A stretch of 64,000 nucleotides of DNA from Gammaproteobacteria bacterium (GCA_003247835.1 QJYB01000091.1:37304-101303); one strand, 5' to 3'. Shown: positions 19,025-28,147, numbered from the stretch's first letter. The notes: a model not told the origin generated them from the letters alone. Numbers and translations are program-made.

Positions 19025-21442
19025 TCAGCGTTTCGCCTCCAGCACGATACGTAGCGCCTGGTTGGCCTCGACCGCCTCACGGCTGTACAGCAGCGGAAAC
19101 GATGACTCCGTGGCCCAGCCTTCCAGCAGGTTGCCGTAGAACGGCGAGCGCGGATCTCCCGACTGTCCCGGCGCGTTGGTCATCTCCGCGTCGTCCCAGC
19201 GACCCACGTCCAGCACCATGCGGAACGACGCGCCAGAGCGCACCAGAAAGTCGTCCGCACCGAAGCTGGTGTTGTTGGTGGTGTTTGCGGAGCCGCCGCG
19301 CGGAAATTCTGGATAGCGCAGTGTGGCTGCCAGCGCCGCTGGTGCCAGTGTTTCGAGGGGGTGCCGGAACGCCATGCGGTGCAGATCACCCCACCGCCAG
19401 CGGGTGGGATCCGGCCCCAGCAGCCCGACGGTGGCGTTCCAGGCATCGGCGAGGCTCTGCAGGGCCGGTGCCATGGCGCGGGGATCGTTCAGGGTTTCCA
19501 GCACCGCCAGCGAATCCATGGAGCTGAGCGCGCCGCTGCCCTCCGGCAGGCGATAGTCGAGCAGTGCCCGGGCGAGGTACCGATAGAACCAGATCGCGTA
19601 GAGTGCGGCCGGACCGGAGTCCGGGGCGAGCGTCGCATCCCAGTGCTTCAGCATGTTCAGTGCCGGGTTGTCCGGGTAGGCGGCCGCGGCGGGGAGCCTG
19701 CCGATCACTTCCCGTGCGAGCACCGACTGGTAGTCCCGCTGCAGGTCGTGGGAGTCGATCAGGCTGTGCCGTGGCTGGCTCGCCAGAACCTCCCACAGGC
19801 GCCGGTAGCGCCAGGGTGCCGTCCATTCGAAGCCGACACGCCGCTCGGCGATGGGATAATCAGGCGGGAGATTCATGGCGTTGGCCGTTCCTGTGAAGCC
19901 GCGAGGCGGGTTGTACTCCACGGGCAGGGCATCCATGTCGAAGAAGCCGTCCCATTCGTAGCGACCATCGCCGGGAACGGGCAGCAGTCCGTCCCAGTTG
20001 GTCCGGTGCGGGAACAGGCCAGCCGGCTTGTAGCCGATGTTACCGTCCACGTCCGCGTACACCTGGTTCTCGCTCGGCGCGCCCCAGCGGTTGAGCGCTG
20101 CGACGAACTGTCGCCAGTTGCGGGCCCGCATGTACTCGACGCTGCCGAAGTAGGGGGACATGCCCGGTTGCAGCCACGCTGCGCGCACGGCATAGAGCGC
20201 TTCCTTGGTCTCGTAGACCACCGGACCGTGGCGGGTGAACGAAAGGCTGACCGAACGACCGGCACTCCCCTTCACCGGGATCGTTTCCTCGATGGTAGTG
20301 AGAGGCTCCGCACGACCCTGGTAGAGATAAGCCCCGTCCCGGTCGTCCCGGATACCGTCGGTGCGCGTTCTCAGCCGCGCCCGCTGGTAGACGTAGAGGT
20401 CCTCCTGATCGATGGGAAAGATGGTGAGCCCGAAGGCGATGCGCTCGTTGTGGCCGATGGAGATGCCGGGCAGAGCCGGTTCACCGGCACCGATCACATC
20501 GAGGCCGGGAGCCGTGAGGTGGCTGATGTATCTGAGCGACGGGACGGCGTGAGTCCGGTGCGGATCATCGGCGAGGATAGGTCTGCCGGTGTCGGTGCGC
20601 GACGGAGCCACCACCCAGTTGTTGCTGCCGAGTTGGCCTGCCAGGGCGCGAGTCTCGGATACGGCCAGGAGCCTGGTCCGGTGGTCGGTGGACGCTACGT
20701 TGTCGACGGCGTCGAACCGCACCGGCGCGGTGGCGAGAAGGTAGTCGTCGATGACCCCGTCGGGCAGGGTGCAGGGCTGGAATCCTTCCGGGATACGCGA
20801 CTGCCAGGCGGGCTCTAGCACCTTGACCAGGTTCGTGGCGTCGAGTCCCACCTCACAGGCGATGCGCGCGCGCTGTACCTCGCTGGCGACGTTCCGCCAC
20901 AGGCCGTGGCTGCGGATCCGGACCACGTCCGCCGGATCCCAGAGTGACGGCGCATAGCCGAGCAGGTCGAACTCCGGAGGCGCGAGCTCGGGATGAGCGG
21001 AGAGCAGCCGGACATAAGCGTTGATGCCGCCGGTGAATGCCTCGGCGATACGCTTGGCATCCGATCCGTAGGCGAGCCACTCGTCGTGCATGTTGCCCCG
21101 ATAGAGGAAGAGTCGTGCGGCCCGGTCCTGTTCAGCGTATGCCTCTCCCAGCACCTCGGAGAGGAGCCCGAGACCTCGCCGCCGCCACAGGTCGATCTGC
21201 CAGAGCCGGTCCCGGGCGGCGTTGAAACCCTGCACGAAGAACGCGTCGTAGTGCGTGCCGGCATAGATGTGGGGAACACCCCAGTGATCGACGAGGATTT
21301 CCGCGTCCTGGGCGAGCCCGTCCAGCTGGTAAGTGAGCGTCGGCACGTCGACATCGTCCGGACGATCGGCACCTGACAGGGCGGGCCACGCGATGAGGAA
21401 GCCGGAAACCAGTGTGCGGAGGAGAACGTAGCGCGGGTTCAA
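19025..21442 (-). CDS. Penicillin acylase family (Ntn-hydrolase) protein, secreted
   Basis: An 805-residue precursor with a signal peptide at residues 1-25. The self-cleavage site of this family is visible: Ser273 in LGSNNWVV should become the N-terminal nucleophile of the beta subunit, and a downstream HGPVVYE block and SENQVYADVDGNIGY region match the beta-chain core. The family cleaves amides such as beta-lactam side chains and acyl-homoserine lactones in the periplasm; the substrate is not predictable here. The only sensible start is TTG 21442, which lies inside the T-tract of the nrdB terminator with GAGGGG eight bases upstream. The VOC gene follows. Confidence 0.9.
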   Translation of the reverse strand: MNPRYVLLRTLVSGFLIAWPALSGADRPDDVDVPTLTYQLDGLAQDAEILVDHWGVPHIYAGTHYDAFFVQGFNAARDRLWQIDLWRRRGLGLLSEVLGEAYAEQDRAARLFLYRGNMHDEWLAYGSDAKRIAEAFTGGINAYVRLLSAHPELAPPEFDLLGYAPSLWDPADVVRIRSHGLWRNVASEVQRARIACEVGLDATNLVKVLEPAWQSRIPEGFQPCTLPDGVIDDYLLATAPVRFDAVDNVASTDHRTRLLAVSETRALAGQLGSNNWVVAPSRTDTGRPILADDPHRTHAVPSLRYISHLTAPGLDVIGAGEPALPGISIGHNERIAFGLTIFPIDQEDLYVYQRARLRTRTDGIRDDRDGAYLYQGRAEPLTTIEETIPVKGSAGRSVSLSFTRHGPVVYETKEALYAVRAAWLQPGMSPYFGSVEYMRARNWRQFVAALNRWGAPSENQVYADVDGNIGYKPAGLFPHRTNWDGLLPVPGDGRYEWDGFFDMDALPVEYNPPRGFTGTANAMNLPPDYPIAERRVGFEWTAPWRYRRLWEVLASQPRHSLIDSHDLQRDYQSVLAREVIGRLPAAAAYPDNPALNMLKHWDATLAPDSGPAALYAIWFYRYLARALLDYRLPEGSGALSSMDSLAVLETLNDPRAMAPALQSLADAWNATVGLLGPDPTRWRWGDLHRMAFRHPLETLAPAALAATLRYPEFPRGGSANTTNNTSFGADDFLVRSGASFRMVLDVGRWDDAEMTNAPGQSGDPRSPFYGNLLEGWATESSFPLLYSREAVEANQALRIVLEAKR

Positions 21443-21480
21443 AAAAAAGGCCCCTCAAGTCCGTGAGAACTCAAGGGGCT
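21440..21480 (-). terminator. Intrinsic terminator after nrdB, overlapping the start of the acylase gene
   Basis: Read on the minus strand, GCCCCTTGAGT pairs with ACTTGAGGGGC (11 base pairs, two of them G-T wobbles) around an eight-base loop, followed by CC and eight Ts. This is a strong Rho-independent terminator about 100 bases after the nrdB stop. The 3' arm also supplies GAGGGG and the T-tract supplies the TTG start of the penicillin-acylase-family gene. Confidence 0.85.
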
Positions 21481-21581
21481 ACGTTAGCGGGAAGTCCCCG
21501 CGAATGAAACGCCGCCGCAGGTCGAACGGCGGCAATTCAGTCAGTTGTCATGGGCCCGGGTGAAGCTCATCCGCGCAGGTA

Positions 21582-22916
21582 TCAATCCCAGGACAGGGCG
21601 CCGCCGGTCTGGTACTCGGTCACCCGGGTTTCGAAGAAGTTCTTCTCCTTCTTGAGATCCATGATCTCGCTCATCCAGGGGAACGGATTCTTCACCCCCG
21701 GAAACTGCTCCGGCAGGCCGATCTGCGCCAGCCGCCGGTTGGCGATGAACTGCAGGTACTCGGCCATCATGTTGGCGTTCATGCCGAGAATGCCGCGCGG
21801 CATGGTGTCCTTGGCGTACTCGATCTCCAGCTGCGTCCCTTCCAGGATCATCTGCCTGGCCAGCGTCTGCATCTCCTCGTCCCAGAGCTGAGGATTCTCC
21901 AGCTTGATCTGGTTGATCACGTCGATGCCGAAGTTCACGTGCATGGACTCATCCCGCAGGATGTACTGAAACTGCTCGGAGGTGCCCGTCATCTTGTTGC
22001 GGCGACCCATGGAGAGAATCTGCGAGAAGCCACAGTAGAAGAAGATACCTTCCAGAACGCAGTAATAGGCGATGAGATTCTTGAGCAGCGCTCTGTCCGT
22101 CTCCGGCGTCCCGGTGCGGAACGTGGGGTCGGAAATCTCCTGGGTGTACTTCAGCGCCCAGCTCGCCTTACGGGCGACGGAAGGCACCTCGTGGTACATG
22201 TTGAAGATCTCGCCCTCGTCCATGCCCAGTGATTCGATGCAGTACTGGTAGGCATGGGTGTGGATCGCTTCCTCGAACGCCTGGCGCAGCAGATACTGGC
22301 GGCACTCCGGGTTGGTGATCAGCCGGTAGATGGCCAGAACCAGGTTGTTGGCCACCAGGGAGTCGGCGGTGGAGAAGAAGCCGAGGCTGCGCTTCACAAC
22401 CACCCGCTCGTCGTCGGTGAGTCCGCCGTCGGATTTCCAGAGCGCGATGTCCGCGTTCATGTTCACTTCCTGGGGCATCCAGTGATTCGCGCAGCCGTCC
22501 AGATACTTCTGCCAGGCCCAGTCGTACTTGAACGGGACGAGCTGATTCAGATCCGCCCGGCAGTTGATCATGCGTTTCTGATCCACCGTCACCCGGCTGT
22601 ACTCGGCGCTGTCGGCCACCATGGGCGCTTCCAGGTGGGCCACCGCTGCGGCCGCTTCGCGCATGGCGGAGGCTTCTGCGGCCGGGATCTTCACTGACAC
22701 CTGTTCCGGTGCTGGTTTCGCCGCGGGTTCTTGATTCGCCGCGGCTTCTTGTTTCGCCGCGGCTTCTTGTTTCGCCGCGGGCGCTGGCTCCGGCAGCGGG
22801 GAGATCTCGGCCGCCGGGGCGGTATCCAGCAGCTCCGGCTCTTCGGGTGGTACGGCCCGCGCCAGCACGGCGCCGGCGGTGGGCTTGTCTTCGCTGTAAT
22901 CGTCCCAGCTCAACAT
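21582..22916 (-). CDS. nrdB: Ribonucleoside-diphosphate reductase class Ia, beta subunit
   Basis: A 444-residue R2 subunit that holds the di-iron tyrosyl radical and passes it to NrdA for deoxyribonucleotide synthesis. The N-terminus MLSWDDY and the core ([19 protein letters not shown], then [12 protein letters not shown] and [14 protein letters not shown] with metal-ligand Glu and His) are very close to the Pseudomonas type. Before the core lies an alanine/proline/glutamate-rich extension of about 100 residues with imperfect AAAKQE repeats. A good AAGGAG precedes the ATG, and nrdA ends 16 bases upstream, so the two form an operon closed by the terminator at 21440-21480. Confidence 0.97.
   Translation of the reverse strand: MLSWDDYSEDKPTAGAVLARAVPPEEPELLDTAPAAEISPLPEPAPAAKQEAAAKQEAAANQEPAAKPAPEQVSVKIPAAEASAMREAAAAVAHLEAPMVADSAEYSRVTVDQKRMINCRADLNQLVPFKYDWAWQKYLDGCANHWMPQEVNMNADIALWKSDGGLTDDERVVVKRSLGFFSTADSLVANNLVLAIYRLITNPECRQYLLRQAFEEAIHTHAYQYCIESLGMDEGEIFNMYHEVPSVARKASWALKYTQEISDPTFRTGTPETDRALLKNLIAYYCVLEGIFFYCGFSQILSMGRRNKMTGTSEQFQYILRDESMHVNFGIDVINQIKLENPQLWDEEMQTLARQMILEGTQLEIEYAKDTMPRGILGMNANMMAEYLQFIANRRLAQIGLPEQFPGVKNPFPWMSEIMDLKKEKNFFETRVTEYQTGGALSWD
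22717..22780. repeat. 18-bp tandem repeat inside the nrdB N-terminal extension
   Basis: About three and a half copies of an 18-base unit (TTCGCCGCGGCTTCTTGT on the plus strand) at 22717-22734, 22735-22752, 22753-22770 and a partial copy to 22780. The second and third copies are identical. They encode repeated AAAKQE-like hexapeptides and keep the reading frame, so copy number could vary without inactivating NrdB. Confidence 0.85.
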
Positions 22917-22932
22917 GATCGTTACTCCTTAA

Positions 22933-25900
22933 CTACTGGCAGGCTTCGCAGTCCGGGTCATCGATGGAACAGGCCAGAGGCACGTCGGCCGGATCGCCAT
23001 CGAGCGCCATGTCCTCCGCCGCCGCGTCGATAGCCTGCTGTTTCACCGCAGGCGTCTGCCTGGCAGCAGGCGCCGGTTGCGTCGGTGCGGAAGCAGACAC
23101 CGCGTTGAGCTTGCCCCGGTCGAGCGTCGACTTCTCGGCGCTGGTGGCACCCAGGGCGCGCAGATAGTAGGTGGTCTTGAGGCCGCGGAGCCAGGCCATC
23201 CGGTAGGTGATGTCGAGCTTCTTGCCCGAGGCTTCGGCGATGTACAGGTTCAGGGATTGAGCCTGATCGATCCACTTCTGCCGGCGGCTGGCCGCGTCCA
23301 CCAGCCAGCGGGGTTCCACCTCGAAGGCCGTGGCATAGAGATCCTTGAGCTCTGCCGGCACGCGCTCGATGCTGGCCAGGCTGCCGTCGTAGTATTTCAG
23401 GTCGTTGACCATCACCTTGTCCCACAGGCCGATCTTCTTCAGGTCGCGCACCATGAACGGATTCACAACGGTGAACTCGCCGGACAGGTTCGACTTCACG
23501 TAGAGGTTCTGATACGTGGGCTCGATGGACTGGGATACGCCGGTGATGTTGGCGATGGTGGCCGTGGGGGCGATTGCCATGACGTTGGAGTTGCGCATGC
23601 CGTGGATCTGCACCTTGGAGCGCAGCTTCTCCCAGTTGAGCGTGCTGGAGAAATCCACGTCCAGGTAGTCCTCGCCCCGTTCGCCCGCCAGCATCTTCAG
23701 CGAGTCGATAGGCAGAATGCCCTGGCTCCAGAGCGAGCCGGAGAAGCTGGCGTACGCGCCTCGCTCCTTGGCCAGCTTGCAGGAGGCTTCGATGGCGAAA
23801 TAGCTGATGGCTTCCATGGACCGGTCGGCGAAGGCAACGGCCTCATCGCTGCCATAGGGAATGCGCTGTTCGTAGAGCGCGTCCTGGAAGCCCATGATGC
23901 CGAGACCCACGGGGCGGTGACGCATGTTCGACGTCCGCGCCTGAGGCACGGAGTAGTAGTTGATGTCGATCACGTTGTCGAGCATGCGCACCGCGGTCCT
24001 TACCGTCTTCTTCAGCTTCTTCATGTCCAGCTCGCCGTCCACGATGTGACGGGGCAGGTTGATGGAGCCGAGATTGCAGACGGCGATCTCCTCCTCCGAT
24101 GTGTTCAGAGTGATCTCCGTACACAGGTTGGAGGAGTGGACCACACCCGCGTGCTGCTGGGGGGAGCGGATGTTGCAGACGTCCTTGAAGGTCATCCAGG
24201 GATGGCCGGTCTCGAAGAGCATGGAGAGCATCTTGCGCCACAGTTCCCGGGCCTTGACCCGGCGGAACAGCGCGAGCTCGCCCGTGCGGGTCTGCTCCTC
24301 GTAGGCTTCGTAGCGTTTCTCGAAAGCGCGGCCGTAGAGATCGTGCAGATCGGTGACGTCGCTCGGCGAGAACAGCGTCCAGTCGCCGTCCTCGAAGACC
24401 CGCTTCATGAACAGATCCGGAATCCAGTTGGCCGTGTTCATGTCATGGGTACGACGGCGGTCGTCGCCCGTGTTCTTGCGCAGGTCGAGGAACTCCTCGA
24501 TGTCCAGGTGCCAGGTCTCGAGATAGGCGCACACCGCGCCCTTGCGCTTGCCACCCTGGTTGACGGCTACCGCCGTGTCGTTGACGACCTTCAGGAACGG
24601 CACCACTCCCTGTGACTTGCCATTGGTGCCCTTGATGTAGGAACCGAGCGCCCGTACCCGTGTCCAGTCGTTGCCGAGACCGCCCGCCCATTTGGAGAGC
24701 AGCGCGTTGTCGCGGATGGCGCCGTAGATGCCTTCGAGGTTGTCGGAAACGCTGGTGAGGAAGCAGGAGGAGAGCTGCGGCCGGAGCGTGCCCGCGTTGA
24801 ACAGCGTCGGTGTCGAGCTCATGTAGTCGAAGGACGACAGCAGGTCGTAGAACTGGATGGCCCGGGCCGTGGGATCGTCTTCCCGTACGGCGAGACCCAT
24901 GGCGACGCGCATGAAGAACACCTGGGGCAGCTCGAAGCGGATGTCGCCGGAGTGGATGAAGTAACGGTCGTAGAGGGTCTGCAGCCCGAGGTAGGTGAAC
25001 TGCAGATCCCGCTCCGGCTTCAGCGCGTTGCCGAGCGCGAGCAGATCGAAGCCGGCGAGCTCGGGTGCGAGCAGCTCGAGCTCGATGCCGCGGTCGATGA
25101 AGGCAGCCAGCGCCGTGGGATAGAGATTGACCATCTCGCTCTGGGTCGCCCGGAAGTGCTCGCCGGACGCCACGTTCAGGAATGCCAGCGCCTCGGTGCG
25201 GCACTCGTCGAGCAGCAGGCGGGCGGAGACGTAGGAATAGTTGGGCTCCTCCTCGATCAGTGTCCGGGCCGTCATCAGCAGTGACGTGGAGACGTCCTTG
25301 CGGGAGATCCCGTCGTACATGTTCGTCATGGCTTCGGCGATGATCCGTTCGGCGTCCACCGCTTCGAGCTCGGTGCAGGCTTCCTGAACCAGGGTCCGCA
25401 TCCGTTCGACATCCAGCGGGCCGCGGCTGCCGTCCTCGTAGATCACGCCGATGGCCGGCACGGTTTCTGTGGCCGGCTGCTCCGCTGCGCGTCGTTCGCG
25501 GCGCGCCCTCGCCCGTTCTTCCCGGTACAGCACATAGTCCCGGGCCACCCGGTGTTCGCCGGAGCGCATCAGCGCCAGCTCCACCTGGTCCTGTATGTCC
25601 TCGATGTGGATCGTGCCGCCGGACGGGAAGCGGCGCTTGAAGGTGGCGGTGACCTGATCGGTCAGATGCCCGACCAGCTCGCGGATCCTGGGCGAAGCGG
25701 CCGCGGTGCCACCTTCCACGGCGAGAAACGCCTTGGTGAGCGCGAGCGCGATCTTGTCGTCGGTATAGGGCACCACCGTGCCGTTGCGCTTGATCACCCG
25801 CAGCTTGCCCGGGGCCGTGGCGGCGATGGCCGGAGATAACGGCTCCGCGGTCTGGGTGCGTGGTGCTTTTCTACCGGTGTCACTGCCGGCGTCACTGGCG

Positions 25901-25944
25901 GATTCGGTGGATCGGTCGAATCTGGGGTCCGGTTCGGTGTGCAT
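22933..25944 (-). CDS. nrdA: Ribonucleoside-diphosphate reductase class Ia, alpha subunit
   Basis: A 1003-residue catalytic subunit that reduces ribonucleoside diphosphates. After about 50 low-complexity residues there is one complete ATP-cone (KLRVIKRNGTVVPYTDDKI onward, about 49-150) and a second cone-like domain (GVIYEDGSRGPLDVERMRTL, about 165-260), giving dATP/ATP control of overall activity. The barrel carries the active-site cysteine in LSSCFLTSV, NLCTEITLN with the second thiol, and CNLGSINL. The C-terminal tail has the shuttle cysteines (DDPDCEACQ). It is longer than E. coli NrdA (761 residues) because of the extra cone, as in Pseudomonas. Confidence 0.97.
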   Translation of the reverse strand: MHTEPDPRFDRSTESASDAGSDTGRKAPRTQTAEPLSPAIAATAPGKLRVIKRNGTVVPYTDDKIALALTKAFLAVEGGTAAASPRIRELVGHLTDQVTATFKRRFPSGGTIHIEDIQDQVELALMRSGEHRVARDYVLYREERARARRERRAAEQPATETVPAIGVIYEDGSRGPLDVERMRTLVQEACTELEAVDAERIIAEAMTNMYDGISRKDVSTSLLMTARTLIEEEPNYSYVSARLLLDECRTEALAFLNVASGEHFRATQSEMVNLYPTALAAFIDRGIELELLAPELAGFDLLALGNALKPERDLQFTYLGLQTLYDRYFIHSGDIRFELPQVFFMRVAMGLAVREDDPTARAIQFYDLLSSFDYMSSTPTLFNAGTLRPQLSSCFLTSVSDNLEGIYGAIRDNALLSKWAGGLGNDWTRVRALGSYIKGTNGKSQGVVPFLKVVNDTAVAVNQGGKRKGAVCAYLETWHLDIEEFLDLRKNTGDDRRRTHDMNTANWIPDLFMKRVFEDGDWTLFSPSDVTDLHDLYGRAFEKRYEAYEEQTRTGELALFRRVKARELWRKMLSMLFETGHPWMTFKDVCNIRSPQQHAGVVHSSNLCTEITLNTSEEEIAVCNLGSINLPRHIVDGELDMKKLKKTVRTAVRMLDNVIDINYYSVPQARTSNMRHRPVGLGIMGFQDALYEQRIPYGSDEAVAFADRSMEAISYFAIEASCKLAKERGAYASFSGSLWSQGILPIDSLKMLAGERGEDYLDVDFSSTLNWEKLRSKVQIHGMRNSNVMAIAPTATIANITGVSQSIEPTYQNLYVKSNLSGEFTVVNPFMVRDLKKIGLWDKVMVNDLKYYDGSLASIERVPAELKDLYATAFEVEPRWLVDAASRRQKWIDQAQSLNLYIAEASGKKLDITYRMAWLRGLKTTYYLRALGATSAEKSTLDRGKLNAVSASAPTQPAPAARQTPAVKQQAIDAAAEDMALDGDPADVPLACSIDDPDCEACQ

Positions 25945-26041
25945 GATCTGCTGGCTACTCCCCGATGAGTTTTCTGCTTTTTAGTGGTTCTGGTTGTTCC
26001 GGCGGTTCTGGTGGTATTCGAGTTCCGGGTCCGAGTCGAAT

Positions 26042-26057
26042 TCACTACATATTGCGG
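26042..26057. promoter_or_regulatory. Weak NrdR-box-like site near nrdA
   Basis: The 16 bases around ACTACATATTG match about 12 of 16 positions of the NrdR box consensus (ACACTATATATTGTGT), about 100 bases upstream of the nrdA start. NrdR represses ribonucleotide reductase operons. The match is imperfect and no properly phased second box is visible. Confidence 0.35.
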
Positions 26058-26383
26058 TGAGCCTGGATCCCGTGCGCATCGTCGGCAGGCCTTTCTGCCG
26101 GATGGCTGCCGGATGGTCGTCGGTTGGAGAGCCGCGCACCCGTCGACGCGGAAGCCCGGCGGAACTCCGCCCCTCGGACGTCCTCCGGATGCAGTTTCGG
26201 GTCTATTTATTGACCCGATCTATTGATTTCTCCACCCCTCCGACGGCACGGCTCAGTACGGCAGAAGCACTGCTTCTGGTGTTCCGCAGGTCCGTTGACC
26301 GCAATATCTTGGGTTTTTTATCCCAAGAGCGGACAAGGTAAACCTAACCGGAGAACGTTGCAAGGAATTAGCTGTTCACTGGC

Positions 26384-26392
26384 TGTGGATAA
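26384..26392. promoter_or_regulatory. Perfect DnaA box (TGTGGATAA)
   Basis: The exact complement of the consensus TTATCCACA lies in the nrdA-glpK intergenic region. In E. coli, DnaA bound upstream of nrdAB contributes to its cell-cycle control, so a site here fits that logic. There is only one perfect box and no cluster, so this is not evidence for a replication origin. Confidence 0.55.
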
Positions 26393-26512
26393 GTTGTGGG
26401 GCGACGGTGCACGGCTTGTGGACGGTTTTCGGCCACCCTCGAGAAGCGCAGAACGTCGCTGAAGCGACCCCGGAACCGCTGCAGAATCGCCTGTATGGAG
26501 CTGAACGGGGCA

Positions 26513-26528
26513 CCACTATATATTGTGT
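26513..26528. promoter_or_regulatory. Strong NrdR box
   Basis: CCACTATATATTGTGT matches 15 of 16 positions of the NrdR box consensus. It lies about 570 bases from the nrdA start but only about 40 bases before the glpK start. Either nrdAB is transcribed from a distant promoter with a long leader, or glpK is also affected. The site is seen in the sequence; NrdR binding is inferred. Confidence 0.65.
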
Positions 26529-26566
26529 TCCGCCGCTGCCTGAATTCGCTGGAGAAGACCGCCGGA

Positions 26567-28045
26567 ATGACGCATATCATGGCCATCGATCAGGGGACAT
26601 CGAGCTCCCGGGTCATCATCTTCGACGGCCAGGGCAGGGTTCTGTCAGCCGTGCAGCACGAGTTCGATATGTCCTTTCCGGCCGACGGCTGGGTCGAGCA
26701 GGAGCCGGAGGTTCTCTGGCGGACGAGTCTGACTGCGGGGCGGGACGCTCTGGACGCTGCGGGTCTCGAAGGTAAGGACGTGGCTGCCATCGGCATCACC
26801 AACCAGCGTGAGACCACCTTGGTGTGGGACCGCGCCACCGGCCGCTGCCTGCATCCGGCCATCGTCTGGCAGGACCGGCGGACGGCCGACCGCTGTGCCG
26901 TCATGATGGCGGACGGTCTGGCCGACGAGGTTGCCCGCACTACCGGGCTGGTCATCGATCCTTATTTTTCCGGCACCAAGCTCGCCTGGCTGCTGGAATC
27001 CCTGCCGGATGCGAAACGTCTGGCAGATCGTGGGGCGCTCTGTTTCGGAACGGTCGACAGCTATCTGATCTGGCGTCTCACCAAGGGAGCGGCCCACGTC
27101 ACGGATGCGTCCAACGCCTCCCGTACTCTGCTCTACGACATTAATGCCCAGGCCTGGGCGCCGGGGCTGCTGGACTATCTTGCGGTGCCCGAGAGCATAC
27201 TGCCGGTCGTGCAGGACAGCGCCGGTGAGTTCGGTGTCGCCGACCCCGAATGGTTCGGTGCGCCGATCCCGATTCTGGGCGTGGCAGGTGACCAGCAGGC
27301 CGCGCTGATCGGCCAGGCCTGCGTTGCGCCGGGGATGGTCAAGAGCACCTACGGTACCGGTTGCTTCCTGATGACCAACACGGGCACCGAAGCCGTGCGT
27401 TCCGCCCACCGGCTGCTCACCACGGTGGCTTACCGCCTGAACGGGCAGACCACTTATGCGCTGGAAGGCAGCATCTTCTCGGCCGGCGTAGCGGTCAAAT
27501 GGCTCAGGGATCAGCTCGGTCTGATCACCGAAGCCCGCGAAACCGAGGCGGCGGCGCGCCGGGTAGACGGCGACGCCCAGGGTGTCTATCTCGTTCCGGC
27601 CTTCACGGGCCTCGGCGCACCGCATTGGGCGCCCGAGGCGCGCGGGCTGTTCACCGGCATGACGCTGGATACGCGCCGTGATCACCTCGTCACCGCGACG
27701 CTGGCGAGCGTCGCCTATCAGACGGCGGAGCTCGTCGAAGCCATCTCCGCGGACGGCGCGGAGGTCGGCCAGCTGCGTGTCGATGGCGGCATGGTGGTGA
27801 ACGACTGGCTCTGTCAGTTCCTGGCGGATGTGATCGACCGACCTGTAGAGCGTCCGGTCAACGTCGAGACCACCGCGCTGGGTGCCGCCATCCTGGCGGC
27901 CCTCGGTGGCGGCGTGCTGCCCGGTATCGACTCGGCAGACCGCATGTGGGGGCTCGAGCGGGAGTTCCGTCCTGCCATGGAGCCCACCCGGCGTGAGTAT
28001 CTCCTTACCGGCTGGCGCAAGGCGGTAGAGCGCTCGCTGACCTGA
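26567..28045 (+). CDS. glpK: Glycerol kinase
   Basis: A 492-residue FGGY-family kinase converting glycerol to glycerol 3-phosphate with ATP. The N-terminal phosphate loop is AIDQGTSSSRVIIFD; other family blocks are WVEQEPEVLW, GITNQRETTLVWD, VWQDRRT, the central STYGTGCF, VPAFTGLGAPHW and the late LRVDGGMVVNDWL. The start is placed at 26567 so that the protein begins MTHIMAIDQG; GGAG lies 12 bases upstream. No glpF or glpD is adjacent, which is unusual. The neighbour across the intergenic region is nrdA. Confidence 0.97.
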   Translation: MTHIMAIDQGTSSSRVIIFDGQGRVLSAVQHEFDMSFPADGWVEQEPEVLWRTSLTAGRDALDAAGLEGKDVAAIGITNQRETTLVWDRATGRCLHPAIVWQDRRTADRCAVMMADGLADEVARTTGLVIDPYFSGTKLAWLLESLPDAKRLADRGALCFGTVDSYLIWRLTKGAAHVTDASNASRTLLYDINAQAWAPGLLDYLAVPESILPVVQDSAGEFGVADPEWFGAPIPILGVAGDQQAALIGQACVAPGMVKSTYGTGCFLMTNTGTEAVRSAHRLLTTVAYRLNGQTTYALEGSIFSAGVAVKWLRDQLGLITEARETEAAARRVDGDAQGVYLVPAFTGLGAPHWAPEARGLFTGMTLDTRRDHLVTATLASVAYQTAELVEAISADGAEVGQLRVDGGMVVNDWLCQFLADVIDRPVERPVNVETTALGAAILAALGGGVLPGIDSADRMWGLEREFRPAMEPTRREYLLTGWRKAVERSLT

Positions 28046-28147
28046 CCCGGTCGTGTGTACCTGTGTCACAAGTCGGTTACAACGCATCACCTGACCCGGA
28101 AACTCGGCCACTAGAATAGCGCCACCTGTCCAGCCCCCGGAGCCCGA

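Larger units (their letters stand above)
25945..26566. other. 622-bp regulatory region between divergent nrdA and glpK
   Basis: This is the longest stretch without a credible gene; short frames on both strands look non-coding. It is more AT-rich than its surroundings in patches around 26205-26235 and 26300-26345. It holds an NrdR-box match (26513-26528), a weaker one (26042-26057), a perfect DnaA box (26384-26392), a hairpin with arms TCTTGGG/CCCAAGA (26307-26328) and a small inverted repeat GGGTC/GACCC at 26201-26218. GGGGAG lies 13 bases before the nrdA ATG. Transcription of both genes should start here, but I cannot assign promoters reliably. Confidence 0.6.

Noticed and set aside
19361..20818. 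A 485-residue plus-strand frame opposite the acylase gene
   Set aside because: Arginine/histidine-rich composition without motifs; the acylase frame is well supported.
23077..24615. A 512-residue plus-strand frame inside nrdA
   Set aside because: nrdA is unambiguous on the other strand, and the frame shows only antisense-type composition.
25945..25985. GGGGAGTAGC just before nrdA as part of a yybP-ykoY-type riboswitch
   Set aside because: Only a short sequence similarity; the flanking stems of that riboswitch are not visible, and GGGGAG serves simply as the ribosome-binding site.
26384..26392. DnaA box as a sign of a replication origin
   Set aside because: There is a single perfect box, no cluster, no neighbouring dnaA/dnaN and no clear AT-rich unwinding element.
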